64,000 bases of DNA from Prolixibacteraceae bacterium (GTDB taxonomy: Bacteria; Bacteroidota; Bacteroidia; Bacteroidales; Prolixibacteraceae). Shown here piece by piece: positions 7,172-15,828 of this stretch; position 1 is the stretch's first letter; each line of letters opens with the position of its first letter. Below the pieces are notes generated by a model. It searched no databases and was not told the origin of the DNA. It saw only the letters and a program-made list of their open reading frames with translations. The stretch spans positions 1 through 64,000 of the forward strand of contig JAUWAB010000006.1 in the NCBI GenBank assembly GCA_030602265.1. Reading direction: 5' to 3'. A program made the position numbers and the translations under genes.

Positions 7172-8659
7172 TTACCCTTTTTTCCGCTTTAGAATTTGAA
7201 AAATTTCAGCACTTTCAAGTCTGAATATCAGGAGAAGGTATAAAACCATCCAAACCGAGTTGATCAGATATTTCATAAAAGGAGTAAAATCTCTGGATAT
7301 AAGTGACATACCATAAAAAGCCACACCGGTCAGGATGTAAACCGCCAGCCTTTGGAGGTTGTAGGGGATGTAGTAATATTTTTGTCCCCAGAAATAGGTG
7401 ATTACCATCATGAGAAAGAAGCAGACCAGCACCGCAATTGCCGAACCCATATAACCCATTAGCGGGATCAGGATAATATTCAGGGCCAGGGTAACAGCGG
7501 CCCCGATGAGCGCAATATAGGCCCCGTAAATGGTCATATCCTTGATCTTGTACCAGATCGACAGGTTGAAAAATATCCCGAAGAAGAGGTTGGCCAGCAG
7601 GATCAGCGGCACCACTTTCAGGCCTTCATGATAACCCGGATCGATGATCAGCTTAATGATATCGATGTAGAGGGTCATTCCGAGGAAAATAAGCATCCCG
7701 AAAATGACAAAATACTTCATGACAGCTGCATACAACCCGGGGTCGTCGGTGGCAGACGACGAACTTCTGGAGAAAAAGAAAGGTTCAAATGCATAGCGGA
7801 AGGCCTGTATAAACATGTTCATCAATACCGCCAGCTTGTAATTTGCCCCGTATATTCCCACCTGGAACATCGGGTTTTGATCTTCCGGAACCAGAAAAGG
7901 GATCAGAATTTTATCGATGTTCTGGTTAACCATTCCGGCAACCCCGATAATCAGGATAGGGTAGGAGTAATTCAGCATCTGTTTCAGCAGGGCCTTGTCT
8001 ATGGCCCATTCCATACTGAAAATTTCCTTGTAGAGCAGGAGCAGGGTGGAAAGCGACGCCAGCAGATAAGAAATGAAAACATACCCAACGCCGATATCGG
8101 CCGAATAGACCCATTTTACGGGATTATCAGGAAAATGATGCAGGATGAGCGGGCAAAGGGAGAGGAAAAAGAGGTTAAAACCAATATTCAGCCCGATATT
8201 AACCATCTTGATGGTGGCAAATTTTATTGGCCTGTTGTCGAGCCTGAGTTTGGCAAACGGGATGGAAGTAAAGGCATCGATGGCCACCACCGCGGCAAGT
8301 ATCCGGATGTATTCAGGATGAGCGGCATATCCGATCAGGGAAGCCACAGGCTGCGCAAATAAAAGGATTATTCCCAGGAAAAGGGAGGAAGTAATCAACA
8401 GCGGCAACTGGGATGTTGAATATACCTTACCTGGCTGATCGCTGCGTGAAGCAAACCGGAAGTAGCCGGTTTCCATGCCATAGGTCAGCATAATCAGCAA
8501 AAAGGCCTCATAGGCCAGCAAATTGGTCACCACACCATATTCGTCGGGCAGGAAGAGTACCGAGTAGTAAGGAACCAGCCACCAGTTGAGAAAGCGGCCC
8601 ACAATACTGCTGACTCCGTAAATGGCCGTATCTCCTATTAATTTTCGGAACGGATTCAA
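7172..8659 (-). CDS. Polysaccharide / lipid-linked oligosaccharide flippase (MATE-like, Wzx type)
   Basis: The 495-residue integral membrane protein has about 14 hydrophobic segments and starts MNPFRKLIGDTAIYGVSSIVGRF, typical of the polysaccharide biosynthesis (Polysacc_synt) branch of the MOP superfamily. Such proteins flip undecaprenyl-linked sugar units for O-antigen, capsule or exopolysaccharide across the inner membrane. No glycosyltransferase or polymerase genes lie next to it; it is a solitary housekeeping-type copy of the kind many Bacteroidota carry. A -7 box lies just upstream at 8676-8683. The plus-strand frame 7628-8362 inside it is antisense and not a gene. Confidence 0.85.
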   Translation of the reverse strand: MNPFRKLIGDTAIYGVSSIVGRFLNWWLVPYYSVLFLPDEYGVVTNLLAYEAFLLIMLTYGMETGYFRFASRSDQPGKVYSTSQLPLLITSSLFLGIILLFAQPVASLIGYAAHPEYIRILAAVVAIDAFTSIPFAKLRLDNRPIKFATIKMVNIGLNIGFNLFFLSLCPLILHHFPDNPVKWVYSADIGVGYVFISYLLASLSTLLLLYKEIFSMEWAIDKALLKQMLNYSYPILIIGVAGMVNQNIDKILIPFLVPEDQNPMFQVGIYGANYKLAVLMNMFIQAFRYAFEPFFFSRSSSSATDDPGLYAAVMKYFVIFGMLIFLGMTLYIDIIKLIIDPGYHEGLKVVPLILLANLFFGIFFNLSIWYKIKDMTIYGAYIALIGAAVTLALNIILIPLMGYMGSAIAVLVCFFLMMVITYFWGQKYYYIPYNLQRLAVYILTGVAFYGMSLISRDFTPFMKYLINSVWMVLYLLLIFRLESAEIFQILKRKKG

Positions 8660-8675
8660 AACAACGATTTTTTGA

Positions 8676-8683
8676 CAAAGATA
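8676..8683 (-). promoter_or_regulatory. -7 box TATCTTTG for the flippase gene
   Basis: TATCTTTG on the minus strand ends about 17 bases before the flippase ATG, matching the Bacteroidota TAnnTTTG element and predicting a very short leader. A TTG lies about 22 bases upstream, slightly further than ideal. Confidence 0.5.
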
Positions 8684-8737
8684 TAATTCAAAAACACACT
8701 CGTCTCAAAAAAATGAAGAATGAAAAAGCGGGTTTAC

Positions 8738-8745
8738 TATCTTTG
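8738..8745 (+). promoter_or_regulatory. -7 box TATCTTTG for the cyclotransferase gene
   Basis: TATCTTTG on the plus strand puts the transcript start near 8751, downstream of the possible ATG at 8720 and upstream of the ATG at 8783. It therefore decides the start in favour of 8783. Confidence 0.5.
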
Positions 8746-8782
8746 TCATATCAGTTATTTACAGATATCAACATTCATTCTC

Positions 8783-9853
8783 ATGAGAAAAATATTTCAG
8801 CCGGTAATTCTGATCATGATTGTTTTCATGGCTTTTCAGTGTTGCACCAGCAAAACGGGCAGGTCAAGAAAACCGGTGAGCACGGTCTCACTGGTTCCCG
8901 CAGCAAAAAATTACCAGTACGGACAGCCGGTTGAGTTAAATGTTTCCACCAAAATACACGATGGAGAGCTGAAAGAGGTAAATGTTTTCCTGAACAACGA
9001 ACATCTGGTCCGTTCGACGGAACTGGAATTTTCCCATAAAATTGAACAGCTGAATTTTTTAGGACAAAACACCATCCGTATTGTTGCGGAAAAAGAGGAT
9101 GGAAATTCCAACACGAGACTGCAAAACTTTATGGTACTCAGCGATGTGGCTCCTGTGCGCTATGAATTTGAGATTGTCCGTGAACATCCTCATTCTACCG
9201 AACATTTCACTCAGGGGCTTGAGTTTCACGATGGATTTTTATATGAAGGTACCGGTGAAAACGGAAAATCAGGAATTTTCAAAACGGATCACCTTAGCGG
9301 GAGGATTCTCCAATCTAAAATGTTAGATGATAAATATTTCGGGGAAGGCATTACCATCCTGAACGATAAACTTTACCAACTTACGTACAAAACCAAAATC
9401 GGATTTGTATACCGTCTTTCCGATTTTGCGGTCATCGACAGTTTCCGCTTTGACTCCAAAGAAGGGTGGGGGTTGACCAATGACGGCCAATCGTTGATTA
9501 TGAGCGACGGAACAGGTACGCTCACCTGGCTTGACCCCGAAACCTACCAGGTTGAAAAAAGAATTCAGGTAGCCGACAACCAGCGGGCCTGGGAGTACCT
9601 GAACGAACTTGAATATGTGAATGGATCCATTTGGGCCAATGTGTGGACCACCAACCAGATTGTCCGTATTGATGCTGAAACCGGAAAAATTCTCGGATAT
9701 GCCGATCTCGACGGAATTTTGAGTGTCATGCACCAGACCCAACAGGAAAGAATTGATGTACTGAACGGGATTGCCTTTAATCCCCGTAACGGCCATTTTT
9801 ATGTTACCGGCAAGCTCTGGCCAAAGCTGTTTGAGATAAATATTAAACTATAA
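8783..9853 (+). CDS. Glutaminyl-peptide cyclotransferase (beta-propeller type), lipoprotein
   Basis: From the chosen ATG the product is 356 residues with a lipoprotein signal (MRKIFQPVILIMIVFMAFQC). Residues about 30-115 form an Ig-like region with strands such as VELNVSTKIHDGELKEVNVF. Residues about 125-355 match the bacterial and plant glutaminyl cyclase propeller: FTQGLEF, LYEGTGENGKSGI, YFGEGITILNDKLYQLTYK, GWGLTNDGQSLIMSDGT and LNGIAFNP. These enzymes convert N-terminal glutamine to pyroglutamate in exported proteins. The in-frame ATG at 8720 would add 21 residues ahead of the signal peptide and lies upstream of the predicted promoter. It converges with ruvB, with 18 bases between the stops. 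Confidence 0.85.
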   Translation: MRKIFQPVILIMIVFMAFQCCTSKTGRSRKPVSTVSLVPAAKNYQYGQPVELNVSTKIHDGELKEVNVFLNNEHLVRSTELEFSHKIEQLNFLGQNTIRIVAEKEDGNSNTRLQNFMVLSDVAPVRYEFEIVREHPHSTEHFTQGLEFHDGFLYEGTGENGKSGIFKTDHLSGRILQSKMLDDKYFGEGITILNDKLYQLTYKTKIGFVYRLSDFAVIDSFRFDSKEGWGLTNDGQSLIMSDGTGTLTWLDPETYQVEKRIQVADNQRAWEYLNELEYVNGSIWANVWTTNQIVRIDAETGKILGYADLDGILSVMHQTQQERIDVLNGIAFNPRNGHFYVTGKLWPKLFEINIKL

Positions 9854-9871
9854 TTCAGCCTGTTACTAAAA

Positions 9872-10894
9872 TCAGAACAGGGTAGGGGTGTTCCCGTAAG
9901 GTGACCTCCCCAGATGACGGTAAGCCAATTCAGTAACCTCTCTGCCGCGGGGAGTCCTTTTCATAAAACCCTCTTTGATCAGATAGGGTTCATAAACCTC
10001 CTCAATGGTTCCGGCATCCTCTCCGACTGCCGTGGCAATGGTGGAAATTCCAACCGGGCCTCCCTTGAATTTATCAATGATGGTCAGCAATATACGGTTA
10101 TCCATATCGTCGAGGCCATATTTATCGATATTTAAAGCCTCCAGGGCATACCGGGTAATTTCCATGTCAATTTTTCCTGATCCCTTAACCTGGGCAAAAT
10201 CCCGTACCCTTCTGAGCAAGGCATTGACAATACGGGGTGTTCCGCGGCTCCTGGTGGCAATTTCAACGGAAGCCTCTTCGCTGATGCCCACATTGAGTAT
10301 ACCCGCCGATCTCTTCACAATCTGTGTAAGTACTGAAACATCGTAATATTCAAGATGAAACTTTATTCCAAATCTCGCCCTCAAAGGCGATGTCAGCAAA
10401 CCTGAACGGGTAGTGGCCCCCACCAGGGTGAAAGGATTGAGTTCAAGCTGGATGGAGCGGGCCGAAGGTCCTTTATCTATCAGTATATCAATACGAAAAT
10501 CCTCCATGGCAGAATATAGGTATTCCTCCACTACAGGAGAAAGCCTGTGTATTTCGTCAATAAAAAGCACATCGCGCGGCTCCAGGTTGGTTAACAACCC
10601 GGCCAGGTCGCCAGGCTTATCCAGCACAGGCCCGGAGGTTACTTTTATGCTGACCCCCATTTCGTGGGCAATAATGTTCGATAAAGTGGTTTTTCCAAGT
10701 CCGGGTGGCCCGTGAAGCAACACATGGTCAAGAGCTTCTCCGCGCATCCGGGCTGCTTTCACAAAAATCCGCAGGTTTTCAACCGTCTTGTTCTGTCCGC
10801 TGAATTCCAGAAAAGACAACGGCCGCAACTGATTGTCAAATTCCTTATCGCGGTCGGAATAATTATCACCCCTGATGTCAATGTATTCTGTCAT
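9872..10894 (-). CDS. ruvB: Holliday junction branch-migration ATPase RuvB
   Basis: The 340-residue AAA+ protein contains Walker [10 protein letters not shown] (62-70), Walker B DEIH (113-116), sensor 1 GATTRSG, the LRARFG arginine-finger region and the winged-helix C-terminus ([14 protein letters not shown], then [16 protein letters not shown]). It drives branch migration with RuvA during recombination and replication-fork repair. Length and start are standard. It follows a single-domain response regulator by 17 bases on the same strand, so the two are probably cotranscribed. ruvA and ruvC are not in the window. Confidence 0.97.
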   Translation of the reverse strand: MTEYIDIRGDNYSDRDKEFDNQLRPLSFLEFSGQNKTVENLRIFVKAARMRGEALDHVLLHGPPGLGKTTLSNIIAHEMGVSIKVTSGPVLDKPGDLAGLLTNLEPRDVLFIDEIHRLSPVVEEYLYSAMEDFRIDILIDKGPSARSIQLELNPFTLVGATTRSGLLTSPLRARFGIKFHLEYYDVSVLTQIVKRSAGILNVGISEEASVEIATRSRGTPRIVNALLRRVRDFAQVKGSGKIDMEITRYALEALNIDKYGLDDMDNRILLTIIDKFKGGPVGISTIATAVGEDAGTIEEVYEPYLIKEGFMKRTPRGREVTELAYRHLGRSPYGNTPTLF

Positions 10895-10911
10895 TTATAC
10901 CATTTTCCTTT

Positions 10912-11283
10912 CTAAAAACTGTAATTTTCAATGATATGCTTCAGCTTGTACATCTCAAATGGCTTGGCCATATATTCATCCATGCCGCTTTGCATGCATT
11001 GCTCCCGGTCATTGTCCAATGTATTGGCTGTAAGTGCAATTATAAATGATCGTTCCGTTCCCGGAAATTCTGCTTCAATTTTCCTGATTTTCCGGGTAGT
11101 TTCAATACCGTTCATGCCAGGCAGCATTAAATCCATTAATATGATTTTGTATTCTCCGGAGACAAAAAGTTTTACGGCCTCTTCTCCTGAAGAGGCTATG
11201 GTTACCTCATGATGTTCCTTTCTGAGATAGAATGAAACTATTTTCTGATTCAGGGGATTGTCTTCAACCAGCAATATCTTCAT
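10912..11283 (-). CDS. Stand-alone response-regulator receiver protein
   Basis: The 123-residue protein is a single CheY-like receiver: acidic pair E7-D8, phosphoacceptor D51 in LMDLMLPGMNG, T85 in ALTANT, and K107 in the KPF motif. The stretch DREQCMQSGMDEYMAKPF is typical of receivers found at the C-terminus of hybrid sensor kinases, so it may take phosphate from such a kinase elsewhere. It has no output domain and there is no kinase nearby. It precedes ruvB closely (17 bases), which looks like shared transcription rather than a functional link. Confidence 0.9.
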   Translation of the reverse strand: MKILLVEDNPLNQKIVSFYLRKEHHEVTIASSGEEAVKLFVSGEYKIILMDLMLPGMNGIETTRKIRKIEAEFPGTERSFIIALTANTLDNDREQCMQSGMDEYMAKPFEMYKLKHIIENYSF

Positions 11284-11719
11284 TGAAATATTATATGTAT
11301 TTAATTTGGTGTAAAAATATAAAGAATGAGGATTATATTGGCCTGTTAGTAAGTGTTGATTTCTTTAAACTGTTTTTTATTAAATACCACTTCACCGGGT
11401 TATTAAGAGTTTTTCAACAATTACGGAAAGTATTACAGACTGAAAATATGGTTTTTGTCAAATTTATTGACTCTTGTTTATAAGTTGGGCAGAATGAAGG
11501 TTAACAGATATCAACAGGTAATAAAAGGTTAGTTTTTTGAGCATATATTTTCTCTTTCCTTTTTGATTTTGTATTTCATTTTCCCTATTTAAAAATATCC
11601 ATGAATTTTGCAATTTTTAAAGGCACTGATTATATTCGATTTTTTAAGGTATTTTTGAACAATTTTGATTGCCAACGTTTTTGTATAAAATATTGAATGG
11701 CTGAATTTTAATTTTAAAA
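11284..11719. other. AT-rich gap; possible promoter for the DUF4175 operon
   Basis: No coding frame or RNA is convincing in these 436 bases. A TATTTTTG box at 11650-11657 on the plus strand could be the -7 element for the operon starting at 11720, with a leader of about 55 bases, but no well-spaced TTG was found. The stretch marks the start of an AT-richer block. Confidence 0.35.
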
Positions 11720-14700
11720 ATGAATACGGATTTCAACATACTTGTTAAAAAGATTGATGCTTTCAGAAAAAAATACTTTCTGTATCAGTTTATACGGGGA
11801 TTACTTCTGTTTTCATTGATTTTTGTAATCCTTTTTTTATTCGTCAATATAATTGAGTATAAGCTGTTTATGTCATCCGAATGGAGAAGGCTATTGTTTA
11901 TAGCATCAATGGTTTTTCTTGGGCTTGTATTTCTGAGATATGTATTTTATAATATGCTGCAGTGGTCAGGCATGATCAAATCGCTGAGTGACCGTAAGGC
12001 CTCTGAAATTATTCATGATTTGGTTCCGGATGTTAAAGACCGGATAATAAATATTCTGGAATTACATGATAACAATGATATACTCTATTCCGACGATATT
12101 ACTCAAGCTGCAGTAAGTCAAAAAATCAACGAACTGAGGGTTTTTAATTTTTCTGATGCGGTAAGCATGAGAAACCTCAGGACATTATCTTTATATTTTT
12201 TGGTCAGTTTTTCTGCAGTAGGTGTAATACATCTATTAAATCAATCCATATTTACTGAATCTGGTAATCGCTTAATACGGTATAATCAGCAGTTTGTAAA
12301 GCCTGCACCTTACCTGTTTGTTTGGGAAAATGAAGTGGATGGTGTTGAAAAGGGAAGGAGTTTCACCATAAAACTTAAGATAGAAGGAGAGGACATTCCT
12401 TCAGTGGTTTATTTGAACATCGGAGGAAATAATTACCTCATGAATCCAGGTCATTCAGGTACTTTTCATTATGAATTGGTTTCTGTTATTAATAGTGTAG
12501 ACTTCTATTTTACGGATTTGAAATATCTTTCACAGAATTATCGTCTCGAGATTATTCCCGTACCGGTAATCAATACTTTTTCAGTTGATTTAAGACCGCC
12601 AGGCTATACACGGCTTGATAATGTCAGATTTGAAAATGTTGGTGATTTTCAGGTTCCCAAAGGCAGCCTCGTAAAATGGACTTTTGAGGTTTTTGATACA
12701 GACTCGCTTCTGCTGATATTTAATGGAAATGACACTTTGCAGTCTGTTAGGGAATCTGGAAGCCGTTTTATTGCTGAAAAAGTTGTTACTGCACCAACAT
12801 CGTATGAAGTAAAGGTTAGAAATAAGAAAACGGAATATGTTTCCGCTATGGGTTTCAGAATGGATATTAAGGAAGATAATTATCCTGAAATTCAAATTGC
12901 TCAGGTAAATGATTCCTCTCGGGTTACACGATTTTATTTCAGAGGCACTATTCATGATGATTATGGTTTTTCCGACCTGAGTTTCCATTTGAACATTGAA
13001 TTGGAGGATTCTTCCGTTACCATCCCTTTTAACAGGTATGTGATGCCACAGGATTTCTATTATACAATTGATTTAACGGATTATAGATTAAGGGGAAAAA
13101 TGGTTGATTATTATTTTTCGGTTACTGATAACGATGGTATAAATGGCCCTAAAACGACCACTTCAGAGAGTTTCAGGTTTGTTTTTCCTGACCGTGATGA
13201 ATTGACTGAAAAACAGAGTGAAGAATTCAATAAGCTTGAAAATCTTATACAGGAGAGTCAGGAGATTGCCAACCAGCTCAGAGATGATCTGAAGGATCTG
13301 CAAATGAAAAATCTGAACAGCAATATTTCTGAATGGGAAAAATCAAGATTAGCTGGTGAGATGCTGCAGAAAAAGGAGTTTCTCGAACAGGTTTTGGAAG
13401 AGATAGAGCAGACTTACAGGAAAATGAATAATTTTCAGAATACTTTTTCTGAACAAAATGAAGAAATTCTGAAGAAACAGGAACAGATTCAGGAGTTACT
13501 TGATAATGTACTTACCGATGAATTAAAAAAGTTATTGGAGGAATTCAGTAAACTGGCACAGGAATTTGACGATAAAAGATTAAATCAGTTATCCAAACAA
13601 ATGGACCTGACATTCGATGATTTATCGAAACAGCTTGACAGAAACCTGCAGATGCTTAAGAGAATGAAAATTGAACAAAAACTGGAAGATATTGTAAGTC
13701 AGGTTAAGGAAATGCAAAACAGGCAGGAAAATCTTGCCAGAGATATCATGGACAGGAAGGACATGCAGGAACTTCAAAAGGATCTCATTGGAGAGCATCA
13801 GGAGGTTGAAAATATTGAAGAACAACTGCAGCAAATAATGGAAGAAAACTCATCATTGGAGAAACCATTGATATTCGACAGATTTAAAGAGGAATTTAAT
13901 GAAATTAAGGAAGATATTAGAAATTCGATACAGGAACTACAAAAGAACAACCGGAGAAATTCTTCAAGGAATATGCAGAATTCTTCGGAAAAATCAAAAA
14001 ATCTGGCATTTAGCATGCAGCAGATGCTGAATGCCAATACCATGGAGCAAAACATGGAAAATATACAGAATCTGAAACAGATACTGAAAAATCTGCTGGT
14101 ATTATCATTTGAGCAGGAGAATATACTGCAAGGTATACGAACCTCAGGCGGCAGGGATCCACAGTTAATCCTACTGACCAGAAAGCAAAAGGATCTTACC
14201 GTATTAAGTCAGGTAGTCAGGGATTCATTATATAGCCTTGCTTCAAGGGCACCTCAAATTGGAAATATAGTGAATAATGAACTTATGGCAATGTCCATAA
14301 ATCTCAGCCGATCGTCTGAATTAATGAATGAGGGCTTAAATTCTCCGGCGACAACGCATCAGCAGCTGGTTATTACGGCGACAAACAATCTCGCACTTAT
14401 GTTAAGCGAAATTCTTCAGCAAATTGAAGATCAATTGAATAATTCACAGGATGGGGATGGAAAACCACAACCTGGTCAGGGTGGTAAACAAATGAGCCAG
14501 TTACAGCAGCAGTCTGAAAGTTTAAAGGAACAATTACAACGGATGATTGATCAGATGAAGAACGGGAATCAACCCATGAGCAAAGAGATGAGTGAATCAC
14601 TTATGATGCATGAGATGATGCAGCAGATGCTGAGGGAAATGATGAACAGCGGAACAATTGGTGAAAGCGCCCGTAAACAACTCCAGGATATTGACCGTCT

Positions 14701-15007
14701 GCTTGAACAAAACCGGAGAGACCTTATGAACCGGAATATCAATCAGGGAATGGTTAGACGTCAGAGTGAAATTATGACCAGGTTGCTTGAGGCCGAACGG
14801 GCGGAGATGGAAAGGGATCAGGATAATAAAAGAGAGTCTAATACGGCTGATGAACAGTTTTATAGCAATCCTGCCAAATTATTTAATTTTGACCAGGAAA
14901 GAAACATATCTATTGAAAATTTTCAGCGTGATCATTTTAAGCTGAATAATTTTTATCAAAATAAGTTTAAAAACTATATCGAACAATTCAATAACGATGC
15001 CCCGTAA
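11720..15007 (+). CDS. DUF4175-type large membrane-anchored coiled-coil protein
   Basis: The 1095-residue protein has two hydrophobic helices near residues 20-45 and 55-80, a third near 145-165, then a beta-rich periplasmic region to about 490. Beyond that is a long Glu/Lys/Gln-rich coiled coil (about 495-760) and a Gln/Met/Asn-rich tail. This architecture, membrane anchor plus Ig-like strands plus coiled coil, matches DUF4175-annotated proteins that sit upstream of ybeY-mnmG in Bacteroidota. The function is unknown; a scaffold spanning the envelope is plausible. Base composition is AT-richer than the genes before 11.3 kb. Its last 11 bases overlap the next gene, so translation is coupled. 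Confidence 0.7.
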   Translation: MNTDFNILVKKIDAFRKKYFLYQFIRGLLLFSLIFVILFLFVNIIEYKLFMSSEWRRLLFIASMVFLGLVFLRYVFYNMLQWSGMIKSLSDRKASEIIHDLVPDVKDRIINILELHDNNDILYSDDITQAAVSQKINELRVFNFSDAVSMRNLRTLSLYFLVSFSAVGVIHLLNQSIFTESGNRLIRYNQQFVKPAPYLFVWENEVDGVEKGRSFTIKLKIEGEDIPSVVYLNIGGNNYLMNPGHSGTFHYELVSVINSVDFYFTDLKYLSQNYRLEIIPVPVINTFSVDLRPPGYTRLDNVRFENVGDFQVPKGSLVKWTFEVFDTDSLLLIFNGNDTLQSVRESGSRFIAEKVVTAPTSYEVKVRNKKTEYVSAMGFRMDIKEDNYPEIQIAQVNDSSRVTRFYFRGTIHDDYGFSDLSFHLNIELEDSSVTIPFNRYVMPQDFYYTIDLTDYRLRGKMVDYYFSVTDNDGINGPKTTTSESFRFVFPDRDELTEKQSEEFNKLENLIQESQEIANQLRDDLKDLQMKNLNSNISEWEKSRLAGEMLQKKEFLEQVLEEIEQTYRKMNNFQNTFSEQNEEILKKQEQIQELLDNVLTDELKKLLEEFSKLAQEFDDKRLNQLSKQMDLTFDDLSKQLDRNLQMLKRMKIEQKLEDIVSQVKEMQNRQENLARDIMDRKDMQELQKDLIGEHQEVENIEEQLQQIMEENSSLEKPLIFDRFKEEFNEIKEDIRNSIQELQKNNRRNSSRNMQNSSEKSKNLAFSMQQMLNANTMEQNMENIQNLKQILKNLLVLSFEQENILQGIRTSGGRDPQLILLTRKQKDLTVLSQVVRDSLYSLASRAPQIGNIVNNELMAMSINLSRSSELMNEGLNSPATTHQQLVITATNNLALMLSEILQQIEDQLNNSQDGDGKPQPGQGGKQMSQLQQQSESLKEQLQRMIDQMKNGNQPMSKEMSESLMMHEMMQQMLREMMNSGTIGESARKQLQDIDRLLEQNRRDLMNRNINQGMVRRQSEIMTRLLEAERAEMERDQDNKRESNTADEQFYSNPAKLFNFDQERNISIENFQRDHFKLNNFYQNKFKNYIEQFNNDAP

Positions 15008-15413
15008 GTGTAAAGAACTAAATATCAACTCAGATACCGTTAATTTAGTTGAAGTTGAAAAGTATATCGAAGATGTATTTGACTTTTTTGGTATATCATC
15101 GGATGAATTTTTCAGAAGTCTGCTGAGTGTAAAGGAAGCGGTAACGAATTCCATCATTCACGGAAATAAATCGGATAGGAGTAAGAGCGTATGCATTAAG
15201 GCTTATAAATGCAACAAGTATTTGTATTTTAAGGTTATTGATGAAGGTGATGGTTTTGATTACACCAGTGTAAAGGATCCATCGTTACCGGAGAATGTTC
15301 TTGATGAAGGGGGCAGAGGGTTATTTATCATGCGGAAGGTTTGCGACAGCTTAACTTTCAGGGAAAAAGGCAATGTTGTGGAATTCAGAATTAATTTAGA
15401 TGGGAAAGGTTAA
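14997..15413 (+). CDS. Anti-sigma-factor-type serine kinase / HATPase protein (RsbW-like)
   Basis: The 138-residue protein is a stand-alone GHKL ATPase domain. It has the N box SVKEAVTNSIIHGNK (about 43-57), the G1 box VIDEGDGFD, and the G2 box EGGRGLFIMRKVCD. This is the size and shape of RsbW/SpoIIAB-like anti-sigma kinases, which bind a sigma factor and phosphorylate an anti-anti-sigma protein. No STAS partner or sigma factor lies nearby. It overlaps the DUF4175 gene by 11 bases and ybeY by 14 bases, so it belongs to a tightly coupled operon with rRNA and tRNA processing genes. The target is unknown. Confidence 0.82.
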   Translation: MPRKCKELNINSDTVNLVEVEKYIEDVFDFFGISSDEFFRSLLSVKEAVTNSIIHGNKSDRSKSVCIKAYKCNKYLYFKVIDEGDGFDYTSVKDPSLPENVLDEGGRGLFIMRKVCDSLTFREKGNVVEFRINLDGKG

Positions 15414-15828
15414 AGTATTCTTTGAGGATGTTAAAAAATTTCCGATAGATCGTACAGAATTAGCCCTGCATCTGAATGGTTTAGTTAAGGATGAAGAACT
15501 TAAAATTGGGGATATTTCAATAATCTTTTGCAGTGATGAGTATCTTCTGAATATAAACAGAGAGCATTTAAATCATGACTATTATACCGATATAGTTACG
15601 TTTGATTATTCTGATGGAAACTTGGTTTCGGGTGATTTGTTTATTAGTGTGGATCGGGTTAAAGAAAATGCCGGGATGTACGGAGAATCTTTTGTGAAGG
15701 AGTTATTCCGGGTTATTTTCCATGGTGTATTACATTTGGCTGGATATAAAGATCACGATGAGATTGCAAAAAAGGTGATGAGAGAAAAGGAAGATTACTA
15801 TTTAAGGAAATTGGGATGGGAGGAATAA
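15400..15828 (+). CDS. ybeY: Endoribonuclease YbeY, rRNA maturation factor
   Basis: The 142-residue protein ends with the zinc-binding motif [12 protein letters not shown] (H-x3-H-x5-H), diagnostic for YbeY/UPF0054. The usual GYDH is here GYKDH, with one extra residue. YbeY takes part in 16S rRNA 3' end maturation and 70S quality control. The ATG at 15400 overlaps the ATPase stop by 14 bases, and its own end overlaps mnmG by 13 bases, so expression is coupled on both sides. Confidence 0.93.
   Translation: MGKVKVFFEDVKKFPIDRTELALHLNGLVKDEELKIGDISIIFCSDEYLLNINREHLNHDYYTDIVTFDYSDGNLVSGDLFISVDRVKENAGMYGESFVKELFRVIFHGVLHLAGYKDHDEIAKKVMREKEDYYLRKLGWEE

Noticed and set aside
7628-8362. 244-codon plus-strand frame
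   Set aside because: It lies wholly antisense to the flippase gene, is very charged with no domain, and has no promoter or plausible start context.
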